Shown here: piece after piece, positions 27,495 through 37,148 of the stretch
Layout of the letters: the number at the start of each line of letters is the position of its first letter
Position numbering within the stretch: position 1 is the first letter of the stretch
Source of the DNA: JALQUO01 sp964529685
GTDB taxonomy: Bacteria > Pseudomonadota > Alphaproteobacteria > Rickettsiales > Midichloriaceae
Length of the DNA: 64,000 nt
NCBI GenBank assembly: GCA_964529685.1
Contig: CAZGZC010000001.1
Location: forward strand, 186,001 to 250,000
Reading direction: 5' to 3'
Notes under the pieces: generated by a model
The model's database searches: none
Told to the model about the DNA's origin: nothing
The model's input: only the letters and a program-made list of their open reading frames with translations
Program-made: the position numbers and the translations under genes

Positions 27495-27941
27495 TTAAAC
27501 TGATGATGCTCTCTTAATAAAGGCATTAATGATTTTCTCATTCATAGATTTTAGAACTACTGCAGCCATTTTGTCATATAAAATATTATTAAATAAGAAA
27601 TCACATTTGAATTGGACCAGGGTTTTTTTATCACCAATCTTTTTAAGAGACCAAATTGTAATAAAATGATCAAATGGGCCATCAACCATAGTTACAATAA
27701 CACTAGCATTTACCTCACTATCAACTTCACTAGGTGCTTGTAGCTCAGTAGTACATGTATAAGTATCTCTAATGAACATAAATTCAACAGTTACATCTGT
27801 AATAATATTTCCTTGAGATGAAATTATTGTAATTTTTTTAAACCAAGGTATAAACTCAGGATATCTCTCAACATCAGTTATAATCTCATAAAGCTTCTCG
27901 ATTCTGTAGGGTAACACCTTTTTATTGGTTATCTGCGGCAC
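27495..27941 (-). CDS. ratA: RatA/Coq10-type START-domain protein
   Basis: A 148-residue polyketide cyclase/START-fold protein. LYEIITDVERYPEFIPWFKKI is the typical N-terminal helix-turn region of the Coq10/RatA family. GPFDHFITIWSLKK and the strand-rich middle, then the C-terminal helix (AVVLKSMNEKIINAFIKRA), complete the fold. Members bind ubiquinone or, as RatA of E. coli, inhibit 70S assembly; in alphaproteobacteria a role in quinone handling is more likely. It sits alone between atpA and the divergent fliD. Confidence 0.88.
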   Translation of the reverse strand: MPQITNKKVLPYRIEKLYEIITDVERYPEFIPWFKKITIISSQGNIITDVTVEFMFIRDTYTCTTELQAPSEVDSEVNASVIVTMVDGPFDHFITIWSLKKIGDKKTLVQFKCDFLFNNILYDKMAAVVLKSMNEKIINAFIKRASSV

Positions 27942-28007
27942 TTTTATAAAGATTGAAAAAAATACATAAAAATGCTATTTTAGCATAAACATTTTTCGTT
28001 AGCACAA

Positions 28008-30851
28008 ATGTCAATAAAGGAACCGCGTTTAAATATCAATGGTGAGCTTGTAGAATTCCGAGACACTAAAAAGATTGTTGAAGTCTTGACTAAGAAAGAG
28101 CGAGATAAAATTGATGCTATAAAGAAAGATATAATATCAATTGATCAGCAAAAAGTTGCGTCTAAGAAGTTTGAGAATCTTGCAACAAAGATTCGCGAAG
28201 TTGCAGTTCAACTTACGACGCAAGAAATAGAGAATGATTCTGTTTTTCGACAGATGATTCCAAGTCCAATCGGTATGGATACTAAATCATTTATTGGATT
28301 TATGGATGTTAAAGTGAAGCCAGAAGCCAATGTAGAAGTAATGACTATTACAGTACAACCAACACAACTTGCAATGGCTGAGAAGTGGCAAAGCATGACT
28401 TTCCCTAGTAAAATGACTAGTGTTACAGAGCCATCAAGTAGCACTACAACAATAGCATTCAAAGCTGGTGATTTTAAAGTTTTGATTCAAAATAATGCAG
28501 TTACAATGACACAAGATTTCAGCAGTAAAGTTACATCTGTCGTCAACAGTAATATAGCTAATAAATTCTCTCCAGGAAGATTTTATATAAATAACCAATT
28601 TGTAGAATTAACTCAGGGTAATAATCTTAATAACATATGTGATAAAATCAATAATTTAGATATAGGTGTTAAAGCAACTATAGAAGAAAACCCTGATCCA
28701 AATGGTTTGCAGTATAAACTTTTCCTAAGATCAACTAAGATTGGAGTGGAAAATAACTTCTCAATAGATGACCCAAATGGAGTTTTTTCTCAACTAAATC
28801 AGAATGTAGATGGTTGGTTTTTTGATAAAAATGAAGAATATAAAACTGTTTCTCTTAAACCAGGAGATACATTAGGAACAATAGCTTCCAAGATCAATCA
28901 AATTGATAATGAAACTAATCTCAGAGCTGATGTTTTGCAACTTTCTCAAGGTCAGTATGCTCTAATTTTAAGATCATTATCAACAGGTATAGGTAATAAA
29001 TTTCAGATTGTAGATGGTTCTATAATTTTAAATGGAGCAAATAACAGTAATATCTTTGGAAGTATTTTCAATAAAGATGTAGCTGTCACCACGGGCAAAC
29101 CTCCAGCGGTTACATCAGCACAAGATGCAAAGATACTAATCTATGGTACAGAAATGGAAGGCTCAACAAACCTTTTTGAGGTATATCCTGGAGTAGAAGT
29201 GACTATAAAGTCTATCAATCCTTCCCCGATGTCTTTTGAGATCAAAAATGATATTAATAGAATTCTCTTAAAAGTTAGTGATTTGGTTGATAAATACAAC
29301 GCCTTAAAACAGATGTATGACGACTCAATGCCAAATGACAACAAATCTGAAAAATCGCAGTTTAATGAAACATATACTATAAAAAAAGCTTTTGAGGATT
29401 TAAATAATTTTATTAAAAATTTTTTCGGCGATGACATAGGTATATCAATAGGAAAATTAGAGTTGGATAAACAAGACGGTGATAAGACAATAAAGCATGA
29501 GTACTCGGATATGATCTTATTGGATAAAATCAAGCTTATAACTGCAATTGAAGAAAATCCTCAAAAAGTCATTGATGCATTTGATATGAGTTATGATAGT
29601 TCTTCAAAGAACTTTATAAAACCTATAATTCCTAGCAAGATAAGCGTAAATGGCCAGTCATTAGGTAATACTAGGCTTGATCTAGACCTAGAAGTTGATT
29701 TTGATAAGATAACTGTTAAGTCATATTCATCAAAGCGTTTCTCTGATGTGAACAATATTTTTGATCCATCTGGAATAAATAAAAATAAATTCAAATCTGG
29801 AACTTTTTGGATCAATGGATCTGCAGTGACTCTAACTAGCAATATGTCTCTTTCTCAAGTCAGTAATGCAATTAATTCTGTCAGTAACATGTCTAGGATT
29901 AGTTCAAAGATTTCCACAAATAACAATGGTTCATACTTGTCATTTATTCAATATTCTGGTAATTATAAAGCCTCTGATGACAACCAGACATTCCAAGAAA
30001 TAAATATTTTTGATCCAAATAGTGTGTTACAGGATGTCTTTTTGCCTGAAACAAGCACAAGCGACTTTGATGTTAGTTCAACATCAACAGCATCAAACTA
30101 TATAACACCAGGAGCAATTCTTAAGATAAATGGCTCTGAGATAACAATGCCAACATCGCAATCTCTTACAGATCTTATTGAAGCAATTAATGATATGGAA
30201 TATAAGACTGGTGTAAGCGCTGAAAGTTTATACGATTCATCAAGCAATAAGTTCTATATAAAGTTCAACAATCATACATTAAATGACATATTCTTTGATA
30301 ACTCAGCAAATGCCATCACTAATATTACTTTTCCATCTGTAGCATCTCAGCAAGTAGGCAATTACTTCTTTGATACAAGTCATGGATTAAGCAGCTCTGT
30401 AAAAATTAACGGATCACCGATAAATAAAAGTTGTGTAATGATAATTAATGGTTCTGATTTGAAGAGTGGTGGTAAAATAAAAATGATGAATAATTCTAAC
30501 TCTCAAATAAAAATTGAAGGAGTTGAGATTCTATTTATTAGTGAAAGTAATGATAAAACATCAATGTCAATATCGCAAGGCTTAGGGAGTATTATGATAG
30601 AAAACATAGATAAAATTATCAAGTTGCAATCAGGCTATAAAGGTTCTACAAGTGGAATGTTAGAGTTAAATGAAAATATCTCTCGCAGGAAAGAAGATAT
30701 CAATAAAACTCTAAAGATTCTAGAAGATAGATTAAAACAAGCTGAGAAACAAATTACAGGTAAATGGGCTAGGGTTCATTCATATTTTGATGCACAAAAT
30801 GTATATAATGACTTAGTAGATCAATTATATAAGCGCAAATCAGATGATTAA
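28008..30851 (+). CDS. fliD: Flagellar filament cap protein FliD (hook-associated protein 2), unusually large
   Basis: The N-terminus has coiled-coil KKERDKIDAIKKDIISID and then VKVKPEANVEVMTITVQ, as in FliD_N. Three copies of the flagellin-hook IN motif occur: FYINNQFVELTQ near residue 198, FWINGSAVTLTSNMSLSQVS near 602, and ILKINGSEITMPTSQSLTDL near 704. The C-terminal coiled coil NISRRKEDINKTLKILEDRL and the final FDAQNVYNDLVDQLYKR match FliD_C. FliD caps the filament and folds flagellin. At 947 residues it is about twice the size of E. coli FliD; the extra length is the repeated IN-motif region. It overlaps rodA by eight bases. Confidence 0.88.
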   Translation: MSIKEPRLNINGELVEFRDTKKIVEVLTKKERDKIDAIKKDIISIDQQKVASKKFENLATKIREVAVQLTTQEIENDSVFRQMIPSPIGMDTKSFIGFMDVKVKPEANVEVMTITVQPTQLAMAEKWQSMTFPSKMTSVTEPSSSTTTIAFKAGDFKVLIQNNAVTMTQDFSSKVTSVVNSNIANKFSPGRFYINNQFVELTQGNNLNNICDKINNLDIGVKATIEENPDPNGLQYKLFLRSTKIGVENNFSIDDPNGVFSQLNQNVDGWFFDKNEEYKTVSLKPGDTLGTIASKINQIDNETNLRADVLQLSQGQYALILRSLSTGIGNKFQIVDGSIILNGANNSNIFGSIFNKDVAVTTGKPPAVTSAQDAKILIYGTEMEGSTNLFEVYPGVEVTIKSINPSPMSFEIKNDINRILLKVSDLVDKYNALKQMYDDSMPNDNKSEKSQFNETYTIKKAFEDLNNFIKNFFGDDIGISIGKLELDKQDGDKTIKHEYSDMILLDKIKLITAIEENPQKVIDAFDMSYDSSSKNFIKPIIPSKISVNGQSLGNTRLDLDLEVDFDKITVKSYSSKRFSDVNNIFDPSGINKNKFKSGTFWINGSAVTLTSNMSLSQVSNAINSVSNMSRISSKISTNNNGSYLSFIQYSGNYKASDDNQTFQEINIFDPNSVLQDVFLPETSTSDFDVSSTSTASNYITPGAILKINGSEITMPTSQSLTDLIEAINDMEYKTGVSAESLYDSSSNKFYIKFNNHTLNDIFFDNSANAITNITFPSVASQQVGNYFFDTSHGLSSSVKINGSPINKSCVMIINGSDLKSGGKIKMMNNSNSQIKIEGVEILFISESNDKTSMSISQGLGSIMIENIDKIIKLQSGYKGSTSGMLELNENISRRKEDINKTLKILEDRLKQAEKQITGKWARVHSYFDAQNVYNDLVDQLYKRKSDD

Positions 30852-31923
30852 AAGTTTTTCATCTAAATCTGCAGTATTAGTTATACTAACTCTTGCTCTT
30901 GTTTTTACAAGCTATATGATACTTCTATCAGCAGATAATTCTGGTGTATTAGCAGATAAACAGCTTTTCACAGCCTTAATAGGATTAGTTTTATCTTTGC
31001 TTTTTATATATATACCAACAAAAGCTATTTTAAAGTCATCCTACTACTTCTTTGCTATCTGTATTTTATTACTGATAACAGCTGAGTTTGTAGGACATAC
31101 TGCTATGGGTGCCCAAAGATGGCTTAAGATTGGCTCTGTAGCTATACAGCCATCAGAATTAGCAAAAATCGGTGTTATTCTCGCTCTCAGTAAGTCATTC
31201 TATAAACTCAACTACGAACAAATAGGTCAAGTAAGAAATTTAATAATTCCTCTATTGATTGTTTTGGTACCAGTTATAATGATTCTAAGACAACCAAACC
31301 TAGGCACAAGCATCATAATAACTCTTATCTCATGTGCAATTTTCTTTGCAAGCGGCGTCAGATTATGGAAATTTTTAGTGGTAATATTAAGCGCAGTAGC
31401 AGCTATGCCATTCATTTGGCACTATATGCATGAATATCAAAAAAGAAGAGTAATGACTTTTCTTAATCCAGAACAAGATTTACTAGGTTATGGATACAAT
31501 ATAATGCAATCAAAGATTGCTATTGGCTCAGGTGGGTTATATGGGAAAGGATTTATGCATGGATCTCAAGTGCAGCTAAGCTTTCTTCCTGAAAAACATA
31601 CAGACTTTATTTGCGCAATCTTAGCTGAAGAGTTTGGTTTCAATGGAGTAATATCAATATTAATAATATATATGACAATGATATTTTTCATATACTCGAT
31701 CGGATTATCTTCAAAAAATCAATACTCAAGACTTGTATCTGTAGGAGTTGCAAGTTTTATATTTTTTCACTTATTTATCAACATAGGTATGATCTCTGGC
31801 CTACTACCTGTAGTGGGCACACCTCTACCATTACTATCATATGGCCGCTCAAACTTAATTACTACACTAATCTGTAGTGGCTTAGTTATTAATGCAGATG
31901 TATATAGAAATGCAAAAGTCTAG
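30844..31923 (+). CDS. rodA: Rod-shape determining SEDS glycosyltransferase RodA
   Basis: RodA polymerises lipid II in lateral cell-wall synthesis together with PBP2. The 359-residue protein has about ten membrane helices and the SEDS motifs GAQRWLKIGSVAIQPSELAK, RQPNLGTS, FLNPEQDLLGYGYN, FLPEKHTDFICAILAEEFGF and GTPLPLLSYGRSNLI. The short length and the QPSELAK and LPEKHTDF forms favour RodA over FtsW. The gene starts inside the end of fliD (eight-base overlap) and converges with dnaN with a four-base overlap of the stops. Its presence shows that the organism builds peptidoglycan. Confidence 0.95.
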   Translation: MIKSFSSKSAVLVILTLALVFTSYMILLSADNSGVLADKQLFTALIGLVLSLLFIYIPTKAILKSSYYFFAICILLLITAEFVGHTAMGAQRWLKIGSVAIQPSELAKIGVILALSKSFYKLNYEQIGQVRNLIIPLLIVLVPVIMILRQPNLGTSIIITLISCAIFFASGVRLWKFLVVILSAVAAMPFIWHYMHEYQKRRVMTFLNPEQDLLGYGYNIMQSKIAIGSGGLYGKGFMHGSQVQLSFLPEKHTDFICAILAEEFGFNGVISILIIYMTMIFFIYSIGLSSKNQYSRLVSVGVASFIFFHLFINIGMISGLLPVVGTPLPLLSYGRSNLITTLICSGLVINADVYRNAKV

Positions 31924-33095
31924 GTATTTATATCTATTTGCATAGGCATTAAAACATATTGTGAATTAACATCTGCTGTGTCCTTTACAATAAGAGGCGC
32001 AGATTCTGTTGAAAGCTTAAAGTAAATCCTAGGACCATTACATATACTCAACACATCAAGCAAATATTTGGAGTTCAACATAAAAGATATAGATATTATA
32101 TCATGAGAATGGATTTTATTTCCATCAGCATCAACCCAGCTTGATTCAACTAGTATCTCCTGTTGTGCACTTGAATGCTTACCATCCTTATTACTGTCAC
32201 TTGAGACTGTTAAAACACTACCTAAGAGAGAAAGATTTATAACTTTAATTTTTCCTTCAGCTATAGCAGAAACAAGTTCTACAGCATTCTCTAACTCAGC
32301 TATATCAATACTAAATATTTTATCTGGTTTTATTGAAAATATTCCAGAATAGTTAGGATATTTGCCATTAATTAATTTAGAAACAAGAGTTGTATTATTA
32401 ACTTCTAAGCTGATTCTATTTTCAGAAATATTAACAGTTAACATATCTTCATCCTTAAGCTGTTCAGTCATTTTTATTATTTCCGTCACAGTCTTCTTAG
32501 GAATTATAATGCCAGTTGTTATATCAAGGCCAGTTGGTTTATAGATAGAAGATATAGCTAATCTATGAACATCAGTAGCAGCAGCAGTTAAATAATCATC
32601 TTCTGTTTTAAGGTTAATACCATTGAGATAATACCTCATATCCCCAGTGGACATAGCATGTTTAGTCTTCAATAAGATTCTTCTTAGTAGATGACTTTCT
32701 ACTTGAAATGAGGAAAAGCTATCCATGACGTCAAAACTAGGAAATTCATGTGGATTCAAACAAGGCAGAGTTACTTTTCCTTGGCCGGCTGATATTCCTA
32801 TTTGTCCACTATCAACTTTACTTAAATCAAGTTCTACATACTCGCTTTTGCTAAACTTCTTAGTTATATCATGTATTTGCTGTACAGATACTGTGAAAGA
32901 TATATCTCCATCAAATACAACCTTAAACTTATCTCTTATAATAACATCAAGGTCAGTTGTAATAAAAGATATTTTATCATTAGATATATCTATTTTTACG
33001 TGTTCCAGGATAGGCATGATATTTCTTTTCTCAACTATTGCATGGACTCTTGTAATGCTTTCTAAAAGCTTTTTTCTTTCAAGTATGATTTTCAT
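31920..33095 (-). CDS. dnaN: DNA polymerase III beta sliding clamp
   Basis: The ring-shaped processivity factor of the replicase. The 391-residue protein shows three repeated clamp domains: ITRVHAIVEKRNIMPILEHV at the start, then LPCLNPHEFPSFD, LNGINLKTEDDYLTAAATDVHRLAI in the middle and SKYLLDVLSI near the end. The C-terminus LMPMQI is the usual L-M-P-M/L end. There is no dnaA nearby and no recF, so the classic dnaA-dnaN-recF origin cluster is not present here. I see no cluster of DnaA boxes in the flanking DNA. Confidence 0.96.
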   Translation of the reverse strand: MKIILERKKLLESITRVHAIVEKRNIMPILEHVKIDISNDKISFITTDLDVIIRDKFKVVFDGDISFTVSVQQIHDITKKFSKSEYVELDLSKVDSGQIGISAGQGKVTLPCLNPHEFPSFDVMDSFSSFQVESHLLRRILLKTKHAMSTGDMRYYLNGINLKTEDDYLTAAATDVHRLAISSIYKPTGLDITTGIIIPKKTVTEIIKMTEQLKDEDMLTVNISENRISLEVNNTTLVSKLINGKYPNYSGIFSIKPDKIFSIDIAELENAVELVSAIAEGKIKVINLSLLGSVLTVSSDSNKDGKHSSAQQEILVESSWVDADGNKIHSHDIISISFMLNSKYLLDVLSICNGPRIYFKLSTESAPLIVKDTADVNSQYVLMPMQIDINT

Positions 33096-33156
33096 TGTGT
33101 TTTATAAAAAAGATATGTCAATTGGTATAATTTGTCCTAGATAATGTCAAGAGAGA

Positions 33157-34056
33157 TTATTTATGATTTAGTTGCTCAATAGACTTAACAATAGTAGCTT
33201 TCTTCCCATAAACACTAGAAAGAGTGTTTGCAAAAAGTATAATCATAATACCAACAATAGTTTTCTCACTTATAGGATCGCTTAAGAGAAGACTTGAGAA
33301 AATAGTAGTAAAGATAACTCTTAAAAAATCAAATGGAGCAACAAGAATTATTTTTCCTTTGCTAAAGACAAAAATTAGTAAGATATTTGCTATATCAAAT
33401 ACGAGAGTTACAACTATCAGATAGAGTATTTCAGAGAGAGAGATACTATGTTTTTTACACAATAAGTAAGGCAGAGCTATAAGAGACAGAATAACAGCAG
33501 TTACAAAAAAGATCGACATAGCGCTAGCATTAGAAGAAAGATATTTCTTAGTAAAAGTACTATTAAAAGCCCAAAGGAAAGCGGTAAATATTGCAAATAG
33601 ACTAGCGAAATTGAATCCACTTGGATCTGGTGAAATAATTACTATTGCTCCAGAAAAAGCAACTATAGCTAGAAATAAAACTTCTTTAGGTAGCAATTCC
33701 TTAAGAGATAGCTTAGCTAGTAGCAAGATAAATATAGGTGTCATGCAAGAAATTGCTATACAATTTACTGCTGATACTTGAGAAAGTACATAAAACCAAG
33801 AAAGAGTTGATATAAAAATCATTGCACATCTTATAAACAGATATGGTAAATTATCTCTCGTCAGTACAGATTTTACAGCTGATGCTTGCCTTAAAATAAA
33901 GGGTGAAAGAATAACAATAGAGATTATATATTGGTAACAAACAAGTAAATCACTTGATAAATTATCTGGAAATATAACCTTAAATTGTCTCAAGAGGCAT
34001 GTATGAAATGAGTAAAGCATGGTACAAAACACCATTAAAAGATAATTTAATTTCAT
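33157..34056 (-). CDS. DMT superfamily (EamA) transporter
   Basis: A 299-residue protein with about ten hydrophobic segments arranged as two EamA repeats. The first covers about 1-140 (VLSQVSAVNCIAISCMTPIFILLLAKLSLKE). The second covers about 145-285 (LLLSDPISEKTIVGIMIILFANTLSSVYG). Rickettsiales use DMT carriers to import host S-adenosylmethionine or other metabolites, but the substrate cannot be read from sequence. It is a single gene, divergent from ruvA, with 26 bases between the starts. Confidence 0.88.
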   Translation of the reverse strand: MKLNYLLMVFCTMLYSFHTCLLRQFKVIFPDNLSSDLLVCYQYIISIVILSPFILRQASAVKSVLTRDNLPYLFIRCAMIFISTLSWFYVLSQVSAVNCIAISCMTPIFILLLAKLSLKELLPKEVLFLAIVAFSGAIVIISPDPSGFNFASLFAIFTAFLWAFNSTFTKKYLSSNASAMSIFFVTAVILSLIALPYLLCKKHSISLSEILYLIVVTLVFDIANILLIFVFSKGKIILVAPFDFLRVIFTTIFSSLLLSDPISEKTIVGIMIILFANTLSSVYGKKATIVKSIEQLNHK

Positions 34057-34082
34057 AGATTTTTTATTTAATTATATAGATA

Positions 34083-34667
34083 ATGATAGGGAAACTCAAA
34101 GGTAAAGTGGAGAACATTTATGAAGATCACCTTTTACTAGATGTAGGAGGAATATGCTATATAGTTTACTGCTCAATAAAGCTATTGCAAAATACTCAAT
34201 CAGGTATAGAAACGTCTTTTTTTATACATATGTCTCAAAAAGATGACATACCAATTTTATACGGTTTTGCAGATTTTCAGGAGAAAGAATTATTTTTACT
34301 TCTAACTTCAGTACAAGGAGTTGGTGGTAAGATGGGATTATGTCTGATAGGTGAAATAGATTATAAAAATCTTTGCAGCGCTATTCGAAATGAAAATTCA
34401 AAGATTTTACAGCAAGTACCGGGGATAGGTGTAAAGATAGCGCTAAGGGTAATAAATGAGCTAAAGTCTAATAAAAGATTCATGACAGGACAGAGGATTG
34501 AAGTATCAAATGAATATCAAGTGAAGCAAGATGCAATTTCAGCTTTAGTAAATCTTGGTTTCAGAAGAGTTGATGTAATATCTGTTGTAGAGCAATTTAT
34601 AAAAGAACATCCAGATAATAGAGATCTAGAACTAATAATCAAGAGTTCTATATCAAGCTTAAGATAA
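34083..34667 (+). CDS. ruvA: Holliday junction branch migration protein RuvA
   Basis: RuvA binds four-way junctions and targets the RuvB motor. The 194-residue protein has the N-terminal OB fold (MIGKLKGKVENIYEDHLLLDVGGICYIVYCS), helix-hairpin-helix motifs (LLTSVQGVGGKMGLCLIGE and LQQVPGIGVKIALRVINEL) and the C-terminal RuvB-binding domain (DAISALVNLGFRRVDVISVV). RuvB does not follow, which is unusual because ruvA and ruvB are normally adjacent. Confidence 0.96.
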   Translation: MIGKLKGKVENIYEDHLLLDVGGICYIVYCSIKLLQNTQSGIETSFFIHMSQKDDIPILYGFADFQEKELFLLLTSVQGVGGKMGLCLIGEIDYKNLCSAIRNENSKILQQVPGIGVKIALRVINELKSNKRFMTGQRIEVSNEYQVKQDAISALVNLGFRRVDVISVVEQFIKEHPDNRDLELIIKSSISSLR

Positions 34668-35068
34668 TCTTAGCTAAGAAGACTTTTAAGTGGTAAAATC
34701 TTATATAAGCACAACAAACAATATAATTATGTCTCAAAAATAATCAATCTTTGACATGCTGCATATAAATATTATTGGATCAATTTTTTTATATAAAGTT
34801 ATACCATCTCTATTAAAACTCTTTAATAACAACTCATATAACTATAAATAGTTTATATCATCACGTTAGATAATAAATTCAATAAGGAACTCTTGAAACA
34901 GAAAAAATATAAATTGAAATCAATGAGAAAAGATTTATAAAACCAATCAGTAGATCCAAAGATATTAAGGATAAAATTACACATCTAAGTAAAAATTAGA
35001 TTGTAATCTAGCTTAGTTGGTTTCCAAGGAAATGTTTACTGCTTATAATAAATAATTATGAAAAACAA
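34668..35068. other. 400-base intergenic region, no convincing gene
   Basis: Very AT-rich DNA between ruvA and the first gene of the hypothetical cluster. The plus strand contains only short frames, including a 32-codon one near 34757. The words ctctattaaaactc and similar also occur in the spacer near 48690, which may mean related relics, but the alignment is short. I see no tRNA, terminator hairpin or repeat array. Confidence 0.5.
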
Positions 35069-36256
35069 TTGAATGTAAACAATATGTCAAAACCTAATAT
35101 ACCCATAGAAGTCAGGGAGCGTGTGTTGAAAATCGTAAAAGAAACGACAGAAGAATTAGCAAATCAGTCTCTTCAAGAAAGAAAAATAAATTTAAGTATA
35201 CATGATATTCCCGATTTAAATGAACAACTTGCAACAATTATGGAGAATGAAAAAGGAAATTTTGACGATTTTTTTGCAAAAAAATTTCCAGAGCTATCTG
35301 AAAGAAAAAATGAAGCTATTACAAAAAACAACTTCGCAGAGATTCAAGCTGAAGCAATACTACTATCACATGTCCAAATTGAGTTAATTCAACACATTTC
35401 AGCTCAAAAAAATATACCTGAGCTAGACAAAGGTAAAAGTATTTCAATACCTGAGCTAGATGGGGATATAATCATGGGGGCTTTTCAAAATAGTCAAGCT
35501 TATAAGACTTTTAATGGACAAAATGGATTAAATACAAAGCTTGAGAATTACAAAACACATAATTTACAAGATATACCAGAAATTCAAACAGGCAAGATTA
35601 ATCTAACAGTTGAAAAAAATTTTGATGAGGTTTCTAAATGGTTGGATGAGCATTGTAAAGGTATAAAAGAAAGGTATGGAGAAACAATGAATTTTGCATC
35701 AGGTACTGGTAAAAACGTAGACCAGATGAAGCTCATAGCAATGAAAACAAATCCGCAAGATTTAGCTCTCTTAAAAAATACTTATAGCCCAAGGAAAGCA
35801 GGCGAAGAACCAAAAAGTCCAGAAAAAGAATTTCAAATGCAACTGACTGGTAAAGATTCTAAAAGGAAAAAGATTAGTAAAGGTGCTGCTGTAGCGCTTA
35901 CCATATTAGCCACATTAGCAATCGGTGTTTTGATAGGTATTGCTGCGCATATGGCAATTGTTGCTCTTGGTGGTGGTTTACTTGCATCTGTTGGCATTGG
36001 TGTTGCTTCTGCTGTAGTAGATTCCATTATCCTACCAAAAATCTCTAAGATTATAATGAAGAAAGCAGAATCAATAGATAAAATTCAAGATGAAAATCCT
36101 CATCGTCATAAATTGATGAATCAAATAAAACATGTCGATACAGGAGCTCATCAAGAACTAATTGAAAATTTTAATAAGTTATCTAATCATCTACCGAGCT
36201 TTAATAAGTTTCAAGATAATTCCATAGTGAAACAACGCGATCAGAGTGTTGTATAA
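35069..36256 (+). CDS. Hypothetical protein with a C-terminal double hydrophobic hairpin
   Basis: A 395-residue protein, not recognised. Residues 1-260 are polar, acidic and probably helical. Residues about 268-320 form two adjacent hydrophobic stretches rich in Ala, Gly, Ile and Val (AAVALTILATLAIGVLIGI, then LGGGLLASVGIGVASAVV) with a very short turn. A basic patch (KDSKRKK) sits just before them and a charged tail follows. The arrangement resembles bilobed-hydrophobic host-membrane-inserted proteins of intracellular bacteria such as chlamydial Inc proteins, by analogy only. The next gene has the same layout. There is no signal peptide. Confidence 0.6.
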   Translation: MNVNNMSKPNIPIEVRERVLKIVKETTEELANQSLQERKINLSIHDIPDLNEQLATIMENEKGNFDDFFAKKFPELSERKNEAITKNNFAEIQAEAILLSHVQIELIQHISAQKNIPELDKGKSISIPELDGDIIMGAFQNSQAYKTFNGQNGLNTKLENYKTHNLQDIPEIQTGKINLTVEKNFDEVSKWLDEHCKGIKERYGETMNFASGTGKNVDQMKLIAMKTNPQDLALLKNTYSPRKAGEEPKSPEKEFQMQLTGKDSKRKKISKGAAVALTILATLAIGVLIGIAAHMAIVALGGGLLASVGIGVASAVVDSIILPKISKIIMKKAESIDKIQDENPHRHKLMNQIKHVDTGAHQELIENFNKLSNHLPSFNKFQDNSIVKQRDQSVV

Positions 36257-36366
36257 ATAATATCCTAACTTGATTTTTCCTTTATAAAAAGCAATTTTTC
36301 TATTTTTTATCTTCTTTTTAAGTCATAATAAAAATTGTAAGTAAAAACAAAAATAGATACTCAAAT

Positions 36367-37044
36367 ATGGCAGAATCAATCACAAAACAAGACGATCTAA
36401 AAACACAACAGGAAGAAGAAGCAAAAAAAAACACCGCACAAAACTCGCAAAGAAATGAAGAACCAAGTAAAGGAAAAAAAAGAAAATTTGGTCTTAAAGC
36501 TGCTTTGTTAGCTGTTGCAATGATTGGTGCTTTATTAATAGCTGCACCACTTCTTTTCCCTGCATTAGCAGCAGCAGCAATACCATTGACTATTGCTGGA
36601 ATAGCGGCTACTGGGTTGGGAGTAGCTGGTGCTCTCGGAGAAAAAAAACTGACTGAGGTAATAGGGATAACACCAACTGAAAAAATAGTTGAAGAACATG
36701 CAACAAACATTAAAAATATACATGAGAAACACCAAACCCAGGAAGAAATACTCAATATGCTTCGAGCAGAATTAGCAAGAGTAAAAGAGCATGTTGGGCT
36801 GAATACTCCTGAAAAACCGGTCGAAGAGAAGGATGTCGACAATTCAAAATTTGATAAACATATAGAAAAATTAGAACAAAAGGAAGAGCAGCATACAAGA
36901 AAATCAGCACTAGGAGAGGAAGTGAAAGAACAAGTAAGAATAAGTGTAGTTGAGTCTTTCAAACAACAACAAGAAAAAGAAAAGGAGAATCCAGCTCAGC
37001 AATCATCTGAACGCAGAAGATCTCAAGGCAAAGAGAGAGTCTAA
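36367..37044 (+). CDS. Hypothetical protein with a double hydrophobic hairpin and coiled coil
   Basis: A 225-residue protein, not recognised. It has a Gln/Glu/Lys-rich N-terminus (1-40) ending in a basic patch (KGKKRK), and a bilobed hydrophobic region at about 44-90 (AALLAVAMIGALLIAAPLLF, then AAAAIPLTIAGIAATGLGVA). A charged coiled-coil region (about 105-170) and a tail rich in Gln, Glu and Arg follow (SERRRSQGKERV). The basic patch plus Ala-rich hairpin mirrors the preceding gene, so the two may be distant paralogues. Charged or basic C-termini are common in Rickettsiales type IV effectors, but no secretion evidence exists here. Confidence 0.6.
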   Translation: MAESITKQDDLKTQQEEEAKKNTAQNSQRNEEPSKGKKRKFGLKAALLAVAMIGALLIAAPLLFPALAAAAIPLTIAGIAATGLGVAGALGEKKLTEVIGITPTEKIVEEHATNIKNIHEKHQTQEEILNMLRAELARVKEHVGLNTPEKPVEEKDVDNSKFDKHIEKLEQKEEQHTRKSALGEEVKEQVRISVVESFKQQQEKEKENPAQQSSERRRSQGKERV

Positions 37045-37148
37045 TTATGGAAATACTGTAATTAAGGGATTTTTTTGAAAAACTCTTTATTGCTAAAGAG
37101 CAAATATAGTCATATAAGTTCCTGTGTACTAACAATAAATAAAAAGAA

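Noticed and set aside
31920..33095. dnaN as a marker of the chromosome origin
   Set aside because: There is no dnaA, recF or gyrB next to it, and I could not see a cluster of DnaA boxes or an AT-rich unwinding element distinct from the general AT-richness.
32725..33144. A 139-codon plus-strand frame
   Set aside because: It is antisense to dnaN, which has clear family motifs throughout.
36318..36962. A 214-codon minus-strand frame rich in Ser, Phe and Cys
   Set aside because: It is the antisense of the 225-residue gene, whose composition produces long open antisense frames. The plus-strand frame has the coherent hairpin architecture.
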